Assembly (NCBI RefSeq): GCF_020422885.1
Contig: NZ_CP084622.1
Location: forward strand, 2,313,001 to 2,377,000
Direction: 5' to 3'
DNA: 64,000 bases
From: Mesobacillus sp. S13
Lineage (GTDB): Bacteria; Bacillota; Bacilli; Bacillales; Cytobacillaceae
Shown: one piece after another, positions 34,257 through 43,221 of the stretch
How positions within the stretch are numbered: position 1 is the stretch's first letter
How the letters are laid out: each line of letters starts with the position of its first letter
Notes under the pieces: model-generated
What the model was told of the DNA's origin: nothing
Seen by the model: only the letters and a program-made list of their open reading frames with translations
Database searches by the model: none
Position numbers and translations under genes: made by a program

Positions 34257-34289
34257 GAGCGTTCATCCTTTTGGATGAACGCTCTTTTG
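34257..34289 (+). terminator. Rho-independent terminator
   Basis: A perfect 12-bp stem GAGCGTTCATCC/GGATGAACGCTC with TTTT loop and T-tract, about 120 bases past chaB. Confidence 0.85.
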
Positions 34290-34392
34290 TATGTTTTGAG
34301 AAAATGATTAGAAAGTGAGGTTTATTAGTATTTTGCACTAATTTTGGCAAATAATATCCAATAACGAAAAAATATGATGGGGTTGAATTTAT

Positions 34393-35397
34393 ATGGTCGA
34401 ACACTTACCTAAAATTACATCAGCTGAAATTTCAATGCTGTGGAGTGCATATATAAGTGATACTATGTCCATTTGTGTCTTAAAGCATTTTTTCCAAACA
34501 TGTGAAGATCAGGACGTAAAACCTATTATTGAGCTTGCTCTTAGCTATTCTACCGACCATGTGGATAAAATATCTGATTTATTTCAAAAAGAGGGTATTC
34601 CTTTGCCAGATGGATTTGGAGATCAAGATGTAAATTTAGAAGCAAGAAAGCTATTTTCAGATGTAACTTACATGCGTTACCTTCATCATATGGCAAGAAC
34701 AGGCCTGAACACTTTTAGCCTGGCTAAGTCAATTTCTGCTCGCAAAGATATCCGATCTTTATTCAAGGAGTTTTTAGATCAAGCAGAGGAGTTATACGAC
34801 CGAAATACAGAGCTGATGCAGGAAAAAGGTGTTTTCATCCGTTCTCCTTACATTGACTATCCGGATAGAGTCGACTATATTACAGACAGAAAATTCCTCG
34901 GTGGCCTGATTGGTCAACGCCGACCGCTCCTCGCGTTAGAGGTTGCACATCTAGGTATTAATATCGAAGTCGCCAATGTTTCCAAAACACTACTTTTGGG
35001 GTTCAGCCAGGTTGCCAGGTCCAAAACTATCAGTGACTATTTTAAGAAAGGTTATAATTTAGGTAAAAGTCTAGTTGAAGATTTAATAGTAAAACTAAAA
35101 GAAGATGATAATTCTTATCCCTCAACATGGGATTCTACAATCACGAAAAGCACAGAACCCCCATTTTCTGATAAATTGATGTTGTTTCATACGAATGCAC
35201 AAAGCGCAATAGGTTTAGGTGATTTTGGGCTTGCTATTTCCGCATCACTGAGGAAAGATTTGACCGTTCTTTATGAAGGTTATATCCTCCGGTTAGGTTC
35301 ATTTGCAGAAGAGGGTGCGAGATACTTAATTGATCATGGCTGGTTTGAAAAGCCTCCTCAGTCTATTGATAGAGAAGAAATCAGAAAACAACGGTAA
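34393..35397 (+). CDS. DUF3231 protein (spore-coat-like helical bundle)
   Basis: A 334-aa protein of two DUF3231 repeats. The first half begins LTSAEISMLWSAYISDTMSICVLKHF-like (given as pattern). The second begins LALEVAHLGINIEVANVSKTLLLGF followed by AQSAIGLGDFGLAISASLRKDL. Each repeat is a four-helix ferritin-like bundle. The ATHTMS-like pattern is common in Bacillus and related to coat protein CotF-type bundles. A weak ribosome site (GGGG) precedes the ATG. Monocistronic. The function is unknown. Confidence 0.85.
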   Translation: MVEHLPKITSAEISMLWSAYISDTMSICVLKHFFQTCEDQDVKPIIELALSYSTDHVDKISDLFQKEGIPLPDGFGDQDVNLEARKLFSDVTYMRYLHHMARTGLNTFSLAKSISARKDIRSLFKEFLDQAEELYDRNTELMQEKGVFIRSPYIDYPDRVDYITDRKFLGGLIGQRRPLLALEVAHLGINIEVANVSKTLLLGFSQVARSKTISDYFKKGYNLGKSLVEDLIVKLKEDDNSYPSTWDSTITKSTEPPFSDKLMLFHTNAQSAIGLGDFGLAISASLRKDLTVLYEGYILRLGSFAEEGARYLIDHGWFEKPPQSIDREEIRKQR

Positions 35398-35535
35398 GTT
35401 TGAGCGAGCTGCATTTACGATAAGTCCCTAACACTAATATCAGTTAAGAATACAGTTAGTTTGTTTTTATTAAGGCAATTGATTTATTAGGAGGGAAGTT
35501 TATAACATTTATCGGATCGCCATGTTAAAAATAAA

Positions 35536-36951
35536 TCATAGTACAATTTCAAACACAGTTCCCATGTTATAGTCTGTCACTTTCATTGAACCGTAGACTC
35601 CTAAAAACAACCTGGTTTGATTATGATTTGTTCCTAAACTAACATAATATGCAGATTGAGAGCCAAAGTCATATTCTGTTTCGATGATTGTAAAATCATT
35701 CGGGTGCCCATCTGTCCTGAATTTGGTATAAGCTAGGAACCCTTGATCGGGTTGTTCATTCGTTTTTGCCCGGGATAGATCGGTGAACACTACGCTTCCT
35801 GATAACTCAGGGATTTGGTTCCCCATATATGGTTGAACACCAGTAAGGGCAGTCCCACCATACTTATTTGATCGCGGTTCTTGGTGGTAATATTCTGTTA
35901 AGGGCTGCAGACGAGTGACTGAAGTATGAACTGCTTCTTCATAAAACGCGATTGTTTTCTGATTCTGACTCTGATTTTCCGAACAGGTGCTGATTATTGG
36001 AGTAGGGAAAGCACCTTCCCAGGCTCGCCAGCCTAAATTAATAAATCCTTTCTTCTCTGCTTCGATTGTCTCCCCGGCAGTTTGAGTCAGCTGACTCACC
36101 GGTACAGGCAGGTAATTTATGAAAGAGAAAATCGACTCCGCAAAATCTTGACCGACATTTCCAGCATACTTGATGTACTGGTTGTAAAACCTTTGATAAG
36201 CGATACCTGGAATATTGCGGACTCCTTTTGCAATAACTGTTAAACTTTCCTGTATTGAAGGTGGGAGTTCATCGAAACGGGAAGCTGCGGGTGGATTAGG
36301 ATTAAGTGAATTCCTCCTTATATCCATTTCAATTATCTTACCGGCTATCTCCATATCATCCTGGCTTAAATTAAATGGATCATAACCTGATCCGCCATCA
36401 CCAGTTGTTAAAACGAGTCTTCCTGTTTCAGGAGAAAAATTCAAGCTGTTGACACCATTATGATTGGAAAAAGGCCTTCTTAAGTTAAGCAGCGTGCGGC
36501 GTCTTTGAGGCTGGCCATTCGACCTAAGCGTCCATTCTTCTACTGCATCTATATGGTCGTATTCTGTTTCTCTATTTTCCCACTTAAGACTTAAACTTTC
36601 CAGGTCACAAGGATCCGGCCGATATGAGCCAGAACGAGCACCTGGACCTTGGGTTCCCGCTACTGAATAATGAAGGTAGAATAGGCCATTGGTAAAAAAC
36701 TCGGGATGAAACGCCATCCCTAGCAGTCCGCGTTCATCATATCCTCCGCTTAAAACACCTAGTTCAATGACACGCTGGCGAATGTCTAAAAATTTCTTTA
36801 TCACTCCGTTCCTTACATAAAATATTTCCCCTGGCTGTGTAGCAATAAATAAGCTATCAATTGAGTCACCCGGAAGAATGGCTGATTTTATCACGGTAGG
36901 CAAATTGATCCTGCTCACAATCGGCCGTAGTGTAACCTTAACTTTCCTCAT
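35536..36951 (-). CDS. PQQ-dependent sugar dehydrogenase-type beta-propeller
   Basis: A 471-aa GSDH/L-sorbosone dehydrogenase-type six-bladed propeller. ERGLLGMAFHPEF (blade 1-2), FSNHNGVNSLNFSPETGRLVLTTGDGGSGYDPFN (catalytic His and calcium/cofactor loop) and INLGWRAWEGAFPTP are the family landmarks. No signal peptide is visible, whereas most relatives are exported. Bacilli generally do not make PQQ, so it may use imported cofactor or have another function. The gene is alone on the minus strand. Confidence 0.85.
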   Translation of the reverse strand: MRKVKVTLRPIVSRINLPTVIKSAILPGDSIDSLFIATQPGEIFYVRNGVIKKFLDIRQRVIELGVLSGGYDERGLLGMAFHPEFFTNGLFYLHYSVAGTQGPGARSGSYRPDPCDLESLSLKWENRETEYDHIDAVEEWTLRSNGQPQRRRTLLNLRRPFSNHNGVNSLNFSPETGRLVLTTGDGGSGYDPFNLSQDDMEIAGKIIEMDIRRNSLNPNPPAASRFDELPPSIQESLTVIAKGVRNIPGIAYQRFYNQYIKYAGNVGQDFAESIFSFINYLPVPVSQLTQTAGETIEAEKKGFINLGWRAWEGAFPTPIISTCSENQSQNQKTIAFYEEAVHTSVTRLQPLTEYYHQEPRSNKYGGTALTGVQPYMGNQIPELSGSVVFTDLSRAKTNEQPDQGFLAYTKFRTDGHPNDFTIIETEYDFGSQSAYYVSLGTNHNQTRLFLGVYGSMKVTDYNMGTVFEIVL

Positions 36952-37228
36952 CTTTTTGTCTCCCCACCTTGTTAAATGTTTTTATAAGGATATGAATAGG
37001 ACTTTCTATTAGTACTACATAAGATAAAGACATAACCAAACCGTTATTGAATGATTAGCCATTGCATAGCTATACTGCAGAATAAAAAAACAACAAACAT
37101 TGAAAAAATTTAATAAGTTCACAGACATGGGCAATGACTTTTATCCTTCATGGAAAATTCTGCTGATTTTATCCTGATATAAATTTATACTATGGAAAGA
37201 GAGTGTTAGATAAAGAGGAGTTCTGAAA
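36952..37228. other. 277-base divergent gap
   Basis: An A/T-rich region between the sugar dehydrogenase and the response-regulator gene. It should hold both promoters. I see no convincing -35/-10 pair, repeat or ORF. Confidence 0.4.
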
Positions 37229-37930
37229 ATGTACAAAGTTATGTTAATTGAAGATGACCACGAGCTTTGTGGTCTGATTAAGGAAAATTTGGAGCGCTAT
37301 GGATACGAGGTAATTTTGCCAGAGCATTTTTCCAATATAGAAGAAGAGTTCTTAAAGGTCCATCCGGATCTTGTCTTGCTGGATATAAACCTGCCATATT
37401 ATGATGGCTATTATTTATGCAGAAGTTTCCGCAAGAAATCCACCGTTCCGATTCTGATGATATCCGCGAGAAGCCAGGAAATGGACCAAATCATGGCAAT
37501 TGAACTGGGGGCTGATGATTTTATCACGAAGCCATTCACATTTGAAATACTTCAGTCTAAAGTCAAAGCAACATTGCGACGAGTATACGGGGAATATGCC
37601 ATGAAGGATGACAAAAAAATATGTGTCGGTTCATTATGCCTGGACGAAAAAACAATGAGTCTCGAGTATATGGGAAAGAAGGTCGAGCTTTCCAAAAACG
37701 TGTTTAAACTGTTGAAAAAATTGATGGAAAAGAACCATTCGTATGTTTCAAGAGAAGAGCTAATTGAAGAAGTATGGGATTCGATTACATTTGTTGATGA
37801 CAATACACTAACAGTCAATATGACGAGAATTAAACAAATTCTGTCTGAGCTGGGTCTGAAGGATTTAATTAAAAGCAAGAGAGGAGTAGGGTATATACTC
37901 CAGTATCCTTCCGGTGATCGACATGCTTAA
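37229..37930 (+). CDS. OmpR-type response regulator, BceR-like
   Basis: A 233-aa two-component regulator. The receiver domain carries D9-D10 acid pocket residues, the phosphorylation site D52 (LVLLDINLPYYDG) and the conserved Lys in FITKPF. The winged-helix DNA-binding domain occupies residues about 125-230 (SREELIEEVWDS...RGVGYILQY). Gene order RR-HK-ABC-permease identifies a BceRS-BceAB-like peptide-antibiotic sensing and detoxification module. The stop overlaps the kinase start. A candidate BceR box lies after the kinase gene. Confidence 0.9.
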   Translation: MYKVMLIEDDHELCGLIKENLERYGYEVILPEHFSNIEEEFLKVHPDLVLLDINLPYYDGYYLCRSFRKKSTVPILMISARSQEMDQIMAIELGADDFITKPFTFEILQSKVKATLRRVYGEYAMKDDKKICVGSLCLDEKTMSLEYMGKKVELSKNVFKLLKKLMEKNHSYVSREELIEEVWDSITFVDDNTLTVNMTRIKQILSELGLKDLIKSKRGVGYILQYPSGDRHA

Positions 37931-38918
37931 AGCCTTCTTAAAGGACCGTCTGCTGCTGATCATTTTATACATATTGAATTTGGCCAGTATCCTGCTATTT
38001 TTCTACCTTAATGTACCGGCGAATACGGAATTTTTCTACCCGATATCAATCGGGATGTTTTTGCTGCTGGTCTATTTAGTGATCGACTGGCTGCGGTATT
38101 ACCCAGCGAACTCGGGGGTTGCACGACAGTTAAGAAACCAAGACGCCCATCTCGAAGCTTACACGGAGGAACAGAAAGGCTTTAAGGAATTATTGTCTAA
38201 GACAGTTGGTGAACAGTCCCAAAAATACACAGAATTGAAAGAGCAAAATAAAGAGAGACTCTATTTTCTGTCTCACTGGATGCACCATTTAAAGACGCCT
38301 GTTTCGGTGATCGAGTTGATCATCAACAAAGAAGAAAAAACAGAGGCGCTCGAAAAAATTCAACTGGAAAACAAACGGCTGCATTTTTCCATAGAGCAGG
38401 GTCTGACGATGATCAGGATGGACAGCTTTGAAAATGACTTTGAACTTAAGGCTGTTGACTTACTCTCCACATTGAGGAAGCTAATAAACTCACGAAAAAG
38501 AGAGTGGATTTATCAATCTATTTTCCCTTCCATTGAGTTTGAGGAAGAGCAGGCAATCATTATTACTGATTCCAAATGGAATGAGATTTTAATTGATCAG
38601 ATTATCTCCAATGCCATTAAGTACTCTGGAGAAAAGGACGGGAACAAAAAGCTGGTTTTTCAGATTGAGAGAAAAGCCGAGCACATTTGTTTAGCAATTG
38701 TAGATCAAGGAGTCGGAATGCCAGATTATGATCTTGAGCGAGTGTTCCAGCCATTTTTCACAGGTGAAAATGGACGCAAATATCCAAACTCAACTGGGAT
38801 AGGATTGTATCTCAGTAAAAAAATTGCTGACAAACTTGGAGCTGCGATTGAAATCCAATCCGAGTTAGGGAAAGGAACAACAGTCCGAATCAAGTGGCTG
38901 GCAGGTAAAAATGATTGA
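37923..38918 (+). CDS. Intramembrane-sensing histidine kinase, BceS-like
   Basis: A 331-aa sensor kinase. Two closely spaced N-terminal TM helices (about 8-25 and 35-55) with almost no extracellular loop are the hallmark of BceS-type kinases, which sense through their ABC transporter. The phosphoacceptor is the first His of HHLKTP (H121). The HATPase boxes are LIDQIISNAIKYSG (N), DQGVGMPDYD (G1) and STGIGLYLSKK (G2). The ATG at 37923 is used, and a GTG at 37914 is possible. It overlaps the regulator by 8 bases. Confidence 0.9.
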   Translation: MLKAFLKDRLLLIILYILNLASILLFFYLNVPANTEFFYPISIGMFLLLVYLVIDWLRYYPANSGVARQLRNQDAHLEAYTEEQKGFKELLSKTVGEQSQKYTELKEQNKERLYFLSHWMHHLKTPVSVIELIINKEEKTEALEKIQLENKRLHFSIEQGLTMIRMDSFENDFELKAVDLLSTLRKLINSRKREWIYQSIFPSIEFEEEQAIIITDSKWNEILIDQIISNAIKYSGEKDGNKKLVFQIERKAEHICLAIVDQGVGMPDYDLERVFQPFFTGENGRKYPNSTGIGLYLSKKIADKLGAAIEIQSELGKGTTVRIKWLAGKND

Positions 38919-38920
38919 AT

Positions 38921-38947
38921 ACCTTACAAAAGTGTAAGGTATTTTTT
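38921..38947 (+). promoter_or_regulatory. BceR-type operator overlapping a terminator hairpin
   Basis: TTACA-AAAG-TGTAA (38924-38937) matches the TNACA-N4-TGTAA inverted repeat of BceR-type regulators exactly. The same bases form the hairpin ACCTTACA/TGTAAGGT followed by ATTTTTTA, a rho-independent terminator of the RR-HK genes. A -10-like TATGAT at 38987-38992 lies 50 bases downstream, before the ABC genes. Confidence 0.7.
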
Positions 38948-39180
38948 AGCGTCATCGATGGCTGTCTGATCACGAACAGATTAGGATATGATCAGAAGGC
39001 TGCGGTAACCGGTTGCCATAAATTAACAAGAACACATAAGGTGTTCAAAACCCAATGCGAGACTTCAGACTGAAAAATGGGAAATGTTAAGGTCTGACCA
39101 TGTGCTTGACCGTATAAAAGTGCTAATGAAATGACGGAACGCGGTGCAACTTCTAAAAGCAAATTTGGAGGGGATCAAGA

Positions 39181-39945
39181 ATGGCTATTTTAGAAGCAAA
39201 TAACATAGTGAAGGTGTATGGGGGATCGAGCGGAGATGGATCGACGACTGCTTTGGATGGTGTCAGCCTTTCGGTTAAAGAAGGGGAGTTTGTTGCGATA
39301 ATGGGTCCTTCTGGCAGCGGGAAGACTACCTTGCTGAACATTCTTAGCGGCATTGATCAGCCTACATCTGGGGAAGTATCGATTGCAAGTCAGGGCATAA
39401 GCGAGATGTCAGGTAATGAACTTGCTTTGTTCCGGCGCCGTAGACTTGGGTTTGTATTTCAGGAATTCAACCTATTGGACAGCTTGACAGTGAAGGAAAA
39501 TATCATGCTGCCAATGGTCCTTGAAAAGAAGCCGGCAAGCGAAACGGAAACAAAAGTACAGGAACTTGCTCAACTTTTCGAAATCCAGGCTACCCTGGAT
39601 AAGTACCCTTACAACATATCTGGCGGCCAGCAGCAGCGGACCGCAGTCAGCCGGGCGCTGGTAAATGATCCTGCCATCATATTCGCTGATGAACCAACCG
39701 GGAATCTTGATTCTAAAGCTTCCGCCATAATCATGGAGTGCTTTGAAAAGATCGTCCAAGAATTAAAGACGACAGTCCTCCTTGTCACTCATGATGTTTT
39801 CGCAGCAAGTTATTGTCAAAAAGTTGTTTTTATCAAAGACGGAAAGATTCATTCGAGTATCGTGAAAAAAGGAGACAGGAAGGAGTTCCTGGACCGCATC
39901 ATGGATAACTTAGCCGTTCTTGGAGGAAGAACCTATGACATTTAA
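39181..39945 (+). CDS. ABC transporter ATPase, BceA-like
   Basis: A 254-aa MacB/BceA-type ATPase. Walker A GPSGSGKTT is near residues 40-48. FQEFNLLDSLTVKEN is the Q-loop region, NISGGQQQR the signature, IIFADEPTGNLD Walker B and LVTHD the switch His. With the permease at 39935 it should remove peptide antibiotics or lipid-II-cycle inhibitors and signal to the kinase. GGAGGGG precedes the ATG. A 262-base gap separates it from the kinase, consistent with its own inducible promoter. Confidence 0.92.
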   Translation: MAILEANNIVKVYGGSSGDGSTTALDGVSLSVKEGEFVAIMGPSGSGKTTLLNILSGIDQPTSGEVSIASQGISEMSGNELALFRRRRLGFVFQEFNLLDSLTVKENIMLPMVLEKKPASETETKVQELAQLFEIQATLDKYPYNISGGQQQRTAVSRALVNDPAIIFADEPTGNLDSKASAIIMECFEKIVQELKTTVLLVTHDVFAASYCQKVVFIKDGKIHSSIVKKGDRKEFLDRIMDNLAVLGGRTYDI

Positions 39946-41869
39946 CCAAATTGTCTGGAAGATGGCCAAGGTGAATTATAAAAAGTATATCTTTTATTAC
40001 CTTTGCAATAGCTTTGCGGTGATGTTCTTCTTTATGTTTTCGACACTTTATTTTAACAGCAGGGTTGAGCAAGGGAAGAAGTTGGAGAGTCTTCAGGATG
40101 CACTTTCGATACCTGGTGCTGCACTGATCATCTTTACTGTTTTCTTCATCAGTTATGCCCACAGTGTTTTTATCAAACAGAGAAGAAGTGAGTTTGGCTT
40201 GTTCATGACTCTTGGCATGTCAAAAAGAGACATTGCTAAGTTGCTGGTGTTGGAAAATGGTGTGATTGCCATACTGTCCATTCTCTCAGGCATTCTGGGT
40301 GGAGCCGTATTCTCCCGACTATTTTTCATGATACTAATGAATTTGATCGAATTGAAGGGAGTTCCATTTCATTTCTCTTGGAAAATGTTTTTGTTCACAA
40401 TAGGTGCCTTTCTAGCTGTATTTTTGCTGGCAGTCGTTAAATCACTGTTCCAGACGCTAAGAAGCAGCCTAGTCTTAAGCATGAAAAGCAACAGGTTTGC
40501 GGAGACATTGAAAATGAGAAGTCCGTTGATTGGCGGCTTCGGTCTGCTATTGATGTCAGGTTCACTGCTGATTCTGTATATAACTTATGAGGACTCATCT
40601 GGCTCTTTTTTGCCTCTTTGGACATTGGCGATGTTTTTGGGCCTGTATATTTCACTCAACCAGTCTGCCAGTTTCTTGATCAGCCTTGCTAAAAAGTTTC
40701 CAGGCTTCTATTATCGCAGATTACTGTTCATGAGCAGCCTGGATTACAAGTTCAAGCAGTTAACATCGATCATCATGCTTGTGACTGTTATGATCATGAT
40801 CACCATTTTCTATAGCACGTTATTAATGACGTTTTACAAGGCATCGGAAAAGGATGCGGTAGAGAATAATCCGTATGATATCGCTTTTTTTCAGACAGAG
40901 ACGAAGAATACTATTTCCGATACTGAAATTGAAGAGACCTTTGAGCTGAAAGACCATTTAGAGATTCCGATTTTCAATTACTTTGAAACACTGGTTTATG
41001 TGGATGGATATCAAACCTATTCCATTATGGCACTTGATGACTATCAAAAATTGACTTCACAACGGCCGAAGTTGGGGAAGAATGAATTTTTGTTCTATTT
41101 AAATTCTGACCCTGAGTATGCTCATACTGATTTTGCTGAATCGATTAAGCTTTCCATTCAGGGCAAAGAGAAAACTTTTATCATGAAGGATACGGTGATT
41201 GAAAGAAATATCAATCTGCTGCCCAAAGCCTATGAGTTCATGGTAGTGAATACTGAAGTTTTGGAGGATTTAAGACAAACGGTTGATGGGTACGAATTAA
41301 AGCTACACTTGTTGAAGGTAGCTGACTGGAAAGAGAGCGAAAAGGCAGTTGAACAATTAAAAGATCAATTTCAGACCGGGAATCGAGCAACACCTCCAAT
41401 TGATTACCCTGATATGCCTTATACTGCCGAAGAAAATCTTTTTCGCGTTGCTTCTAAAATCGGGGACTATCAAACAAACAAAACCACCAACGGAATGATG
41501 TTCTACGTGACCACATTCTTAAGCATCATGTTCTTTTTTGGCACCTTTGTATTGTTATATCTGAATTTATTTTCAGAAATGGATAATGAGAAATTGAAGT
41601 ATCGGAAACTAAATAAAATTGGGATGTCAACAGATGAGATTAAGCAAAACGTAACAAGGGAATTAGGGACGATCTTTTTCGTGCCAACTATTTTAGGAAC
41701 GACGCTGGCCTTTTTGTACCTGGCTATCTTGTCAACAGATGTCGGAGGAATCATGCAAAATCCTGATATTTTGATGCACTTCCTGCAAATTGGCGGAATT
41801 TATGTGATCATCCAGGTGGGATCCTTCTTTTATGCAAGGAAAAAAATGTTGACGCAGTTGATACATTAG
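39935..41869 (+). CDS. FtsX-like ABC permease, BceB-like
   Basis: A 644-aa membrane protein with ten expected TM helices: FtsX-type helices near 20-37, 55-75, 105-130, 150-175 and later pairs. A large extracellular domain sits at about residues 300-510 (with KDAVENNPYDIAFFQ at its start), the hallmark of BceB-type sensor-transporters. The ATG at 39935 follows GGAGGAAG and overlaps the ATPase gene by 11 bases. It ends the module with a terminator. Confidence 0.9.
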   Translation: MTFNQIVWKMAKVNYKKYIFYYLCNSFAVMFFFMFSTLYFNSRVEQGKKLESLQDALSIPGAALIIFTVFFISYAHSVFIKQRRSEFGLFMTLGMSKRDIAKLLVLENGVIAILSILSGILGGAVFSRLFFMILMNLIELKGVPFHFSWKMFLFTIGAFLAVFLLAVVKSLFQTLRSSLVLSMKSNRFAETLKMRSPLIGGFGLLLMSGSLLILYITYEDSSGSFLPLWTLAMFLGLYISLNQSASFLISLAKKFPGFYYRRLLFMSSLDYKFKQLTSIIMLVTVMIMITIFYSTLLMTFYKASEKDAVENNPYDIAFFQTETKNTISDTEIEETFELKDHLEIPIFNYFETLVYVDGYQTYSIMALDDYQKLTSQRPKLGKNEFLFYLNSDPEYAHTDFAESIKLSIQGKEKTFIMKDTVIERNINLLPKAYEFMVVNTEVLEDLRQTVDGYELKLHLLKVADWKESEKAVEQLKDQFQTGNRATPPIDYPDMPYTAEENLFRVASKIGDYQTNKTTNGMMFYVTTFLSIMFFFGTFVLLYLNLFSEMDNEKLKYRKLNKIGMSTDEIKQNVTRELGTIFFVPTILGTTLAFLYLAILSTDVGGIMQNPDILMHFLQIGGIYVIIQVGSFFYARKKMLTQLIH

Positions 41870-41877
41870 CACAAAAG

Positions 41878-41911
41878 AGCCGCTTTCTTAAGAGGAAGGC
41901 GGTTTATTTTT
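41878..41911 (+). terminator. Rho-independent terminator
   Basis: CCGCTTTC/GAAGGCGG with TTAAGAG loop is followed by TTTATTTTT. Confidence 0.8.
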
Positions 41912-41962
41912 CTACCCTAATCGACAGATTTATTTTATAATGTGGAAAAGGAGGTGAGAAAA

Positions 41963-42337
41963 ATGACAGAGGAAAGACTTGAACGATTAGAAGGAATGAT
42001 GTCGCAGCTGATTACCATGGTCGGTAACCTGCATAACAGTATGAGTAATATGCAGAAAAGTATGGATGGAATGCAAATGGACATGAAGGAAATGCAAACT
42101 GTTCAAAAGGAACATGGACAAAAGTTTGAATCTATTGAGTTGAGAATGGACAAGATGGAAACAAAAATGGATCAAATGGAAACAAAGATGGACAAGATGG
42201 AAACAAAAAATGAATTAAGGCACCAAGAAATACTAAATCAAATGAAAAGATTAGAAAAAGATCAGGACTTCATCTGGGAAAAGGCAGTGCGAAATGAGAG
42301 AGAACTTGAGGTTATGAAAAGAACTTCGGAATCGTAA
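41963..42337 (+). CDS. Coiled-coil protein with MDKMETK repeats
   Basis: A 124-aa protein that is one long predicted coiled coil. It starts TEERLERLEGMMSQLITMVGN. The centre contains a heptad-like tandem MDKMETKMDQMETKMDKMETK (about residues 63-82), where Met occupies core positions. It has no signal peptide or TM helix. The ATG at 41963 follows AAGGAGGTG at 7 bases; GTG 41942 is an alternative. The tandem repeat could vary in copy number. Function unknown. Confidence 0.75.
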   Translation: MTEERLERLEGMMSQLITMVGNLHNSMSNMQKSMDGMQMDMKEMQTVQKEHGQKFESIELRMDKMETKMDQMETKMDKMETKNELRHQEILNQMKRLEKDQDFIWEKAVRNERELEVMKRTSES

Positions 42338-42597
42338 TCTATCCTTCTTTTTGCTGCCAAGCTTACCAGTCGAGAGCAAGCTTGGCCAGTTTGTCACTAC
42401 CGCTAATTCCCTCTGTGGCCTCTCTAGGAAATTCTTCCGCAACATGATCATCTTTTGCTCAATATTACTTGACCCTTCTATCAATCATCTTCCCAATACT
42501 CCATTGAGCTCCTTTTATTTTTTCCCGCTTCACTTCTTCAAAGTGGTATAATTATCATAATTATTAGAAAAGTCACCGATTAGGGGAAGGTGCTGAA
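42338..42597. other. 260-base gap with a strong inverted repeat
   Basis: GCCAAGCTT-13 bases-AAGCTTGGC near 42356-42386 is a perfect 9-bp inverted repeat without a T-tract. TATAAT near 42546 is a possible -10 of the Crp/Fnr regulator gene. On the minus strand a ribosome site and ATG near 42514 open only a seven-codon frame. Confidence 0.4.
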
Positions 42598-43221
42598 ATG
42601 CAAGTTCTTCGTTATCAATGGGAACCGTATTTGTCGTATGGGCAGCTGTTTGAGTTTGAGAAGAACAAGGTCGTCTATCTGCAGGGGGAGGCTGGCAGAG
42701 GAATCTATTATTTGAAAAAGGGTGAAATCAAGGTCACGCTTCTTTCTGATAAAGGAGATGAGCGGATCATCAACATGGTTCCGCCTGGTATGTTGTTTGG
42801 TGAACATGGGGTTCATGGGGAGCCTTATTTGACGAGCGGTACGACGACTTGCCGGTCGACGGTTTATTATTTTTCTGATGATGTCATTGCGACAATATGC
42901 AAGAACCATCCAGAGGCGGCGGGAATTTATACAGATTCGTTGATTTATAAATTCAGGACACTTGCGGAAATCATTGCTCATCTGGATAGTCCGGTAGAGC
43001 AGCAAATGGCGTTCTATTTGCTCAAGCTTGTTCAGGAGAACGGGAATGCCTCGATGAACCAGACGGCGTTTTCTAAATACATTGGCACGTCCCGTATAAC
43101 CGTGAACAAGATTATTCAAAAATGGAAGCAGAACGGATACATAGAGCTTAAGAAGCGAGAAATAATCATCATTGACTTTGATAAAATAAGGGGTATCGCC
43201 AGTAATCACCATGTGGATTAA
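42598..43221 (+). CDS. Crp/Fnr-family transcription regulator (1)
   Basis: A 207-aa regulator. The N-terminal cyclic-nucleotide-binding-like beta roll (AGRGIYYLKKGEIKVTLLSDKGDERIINMVPPGMLFGE) is followed by a dimer helix and a C-terminal winged HTH (FSKYIGTSRITVNKIIQKWKQNGYIELKK). There is no FNR-type N-terminal cysteine cluster, so the signal is a small molecule or nothing known. It is the plus-strand gene of a convergent pair of paralogues beside the aromatic catabolic operon, making it a candidate regulator of that operon. Confidence 0.88.
   Translation: MQVLRYQWEPYLSYGQLFEFEKNKVVYLQGEAGRGIYYLKKGEIKVTLLSDKGDERIINMVPPGMLFGEHGVHGEPYLTSGTTTCRSTVYYFSDDVIATICKNHPEAAGIYTDSLIYKFRTLAEIIAHLDSPVEQQMAFYLLKLVQENGNASMNQTAFSKYIGTSRITVNKIIQKWKQNGYIELKKREIIIIDFDKIRGIASNHHVD

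Noticed and set aside
42251..42530. Minus-strand relic near the coiled-coil gene
   Set aside because: A good AGGAG site leads to an ATG with only seven codons before a stop, and a TTG frame that continues has no recognisable homology. A decayed gene is possible but not supportable.
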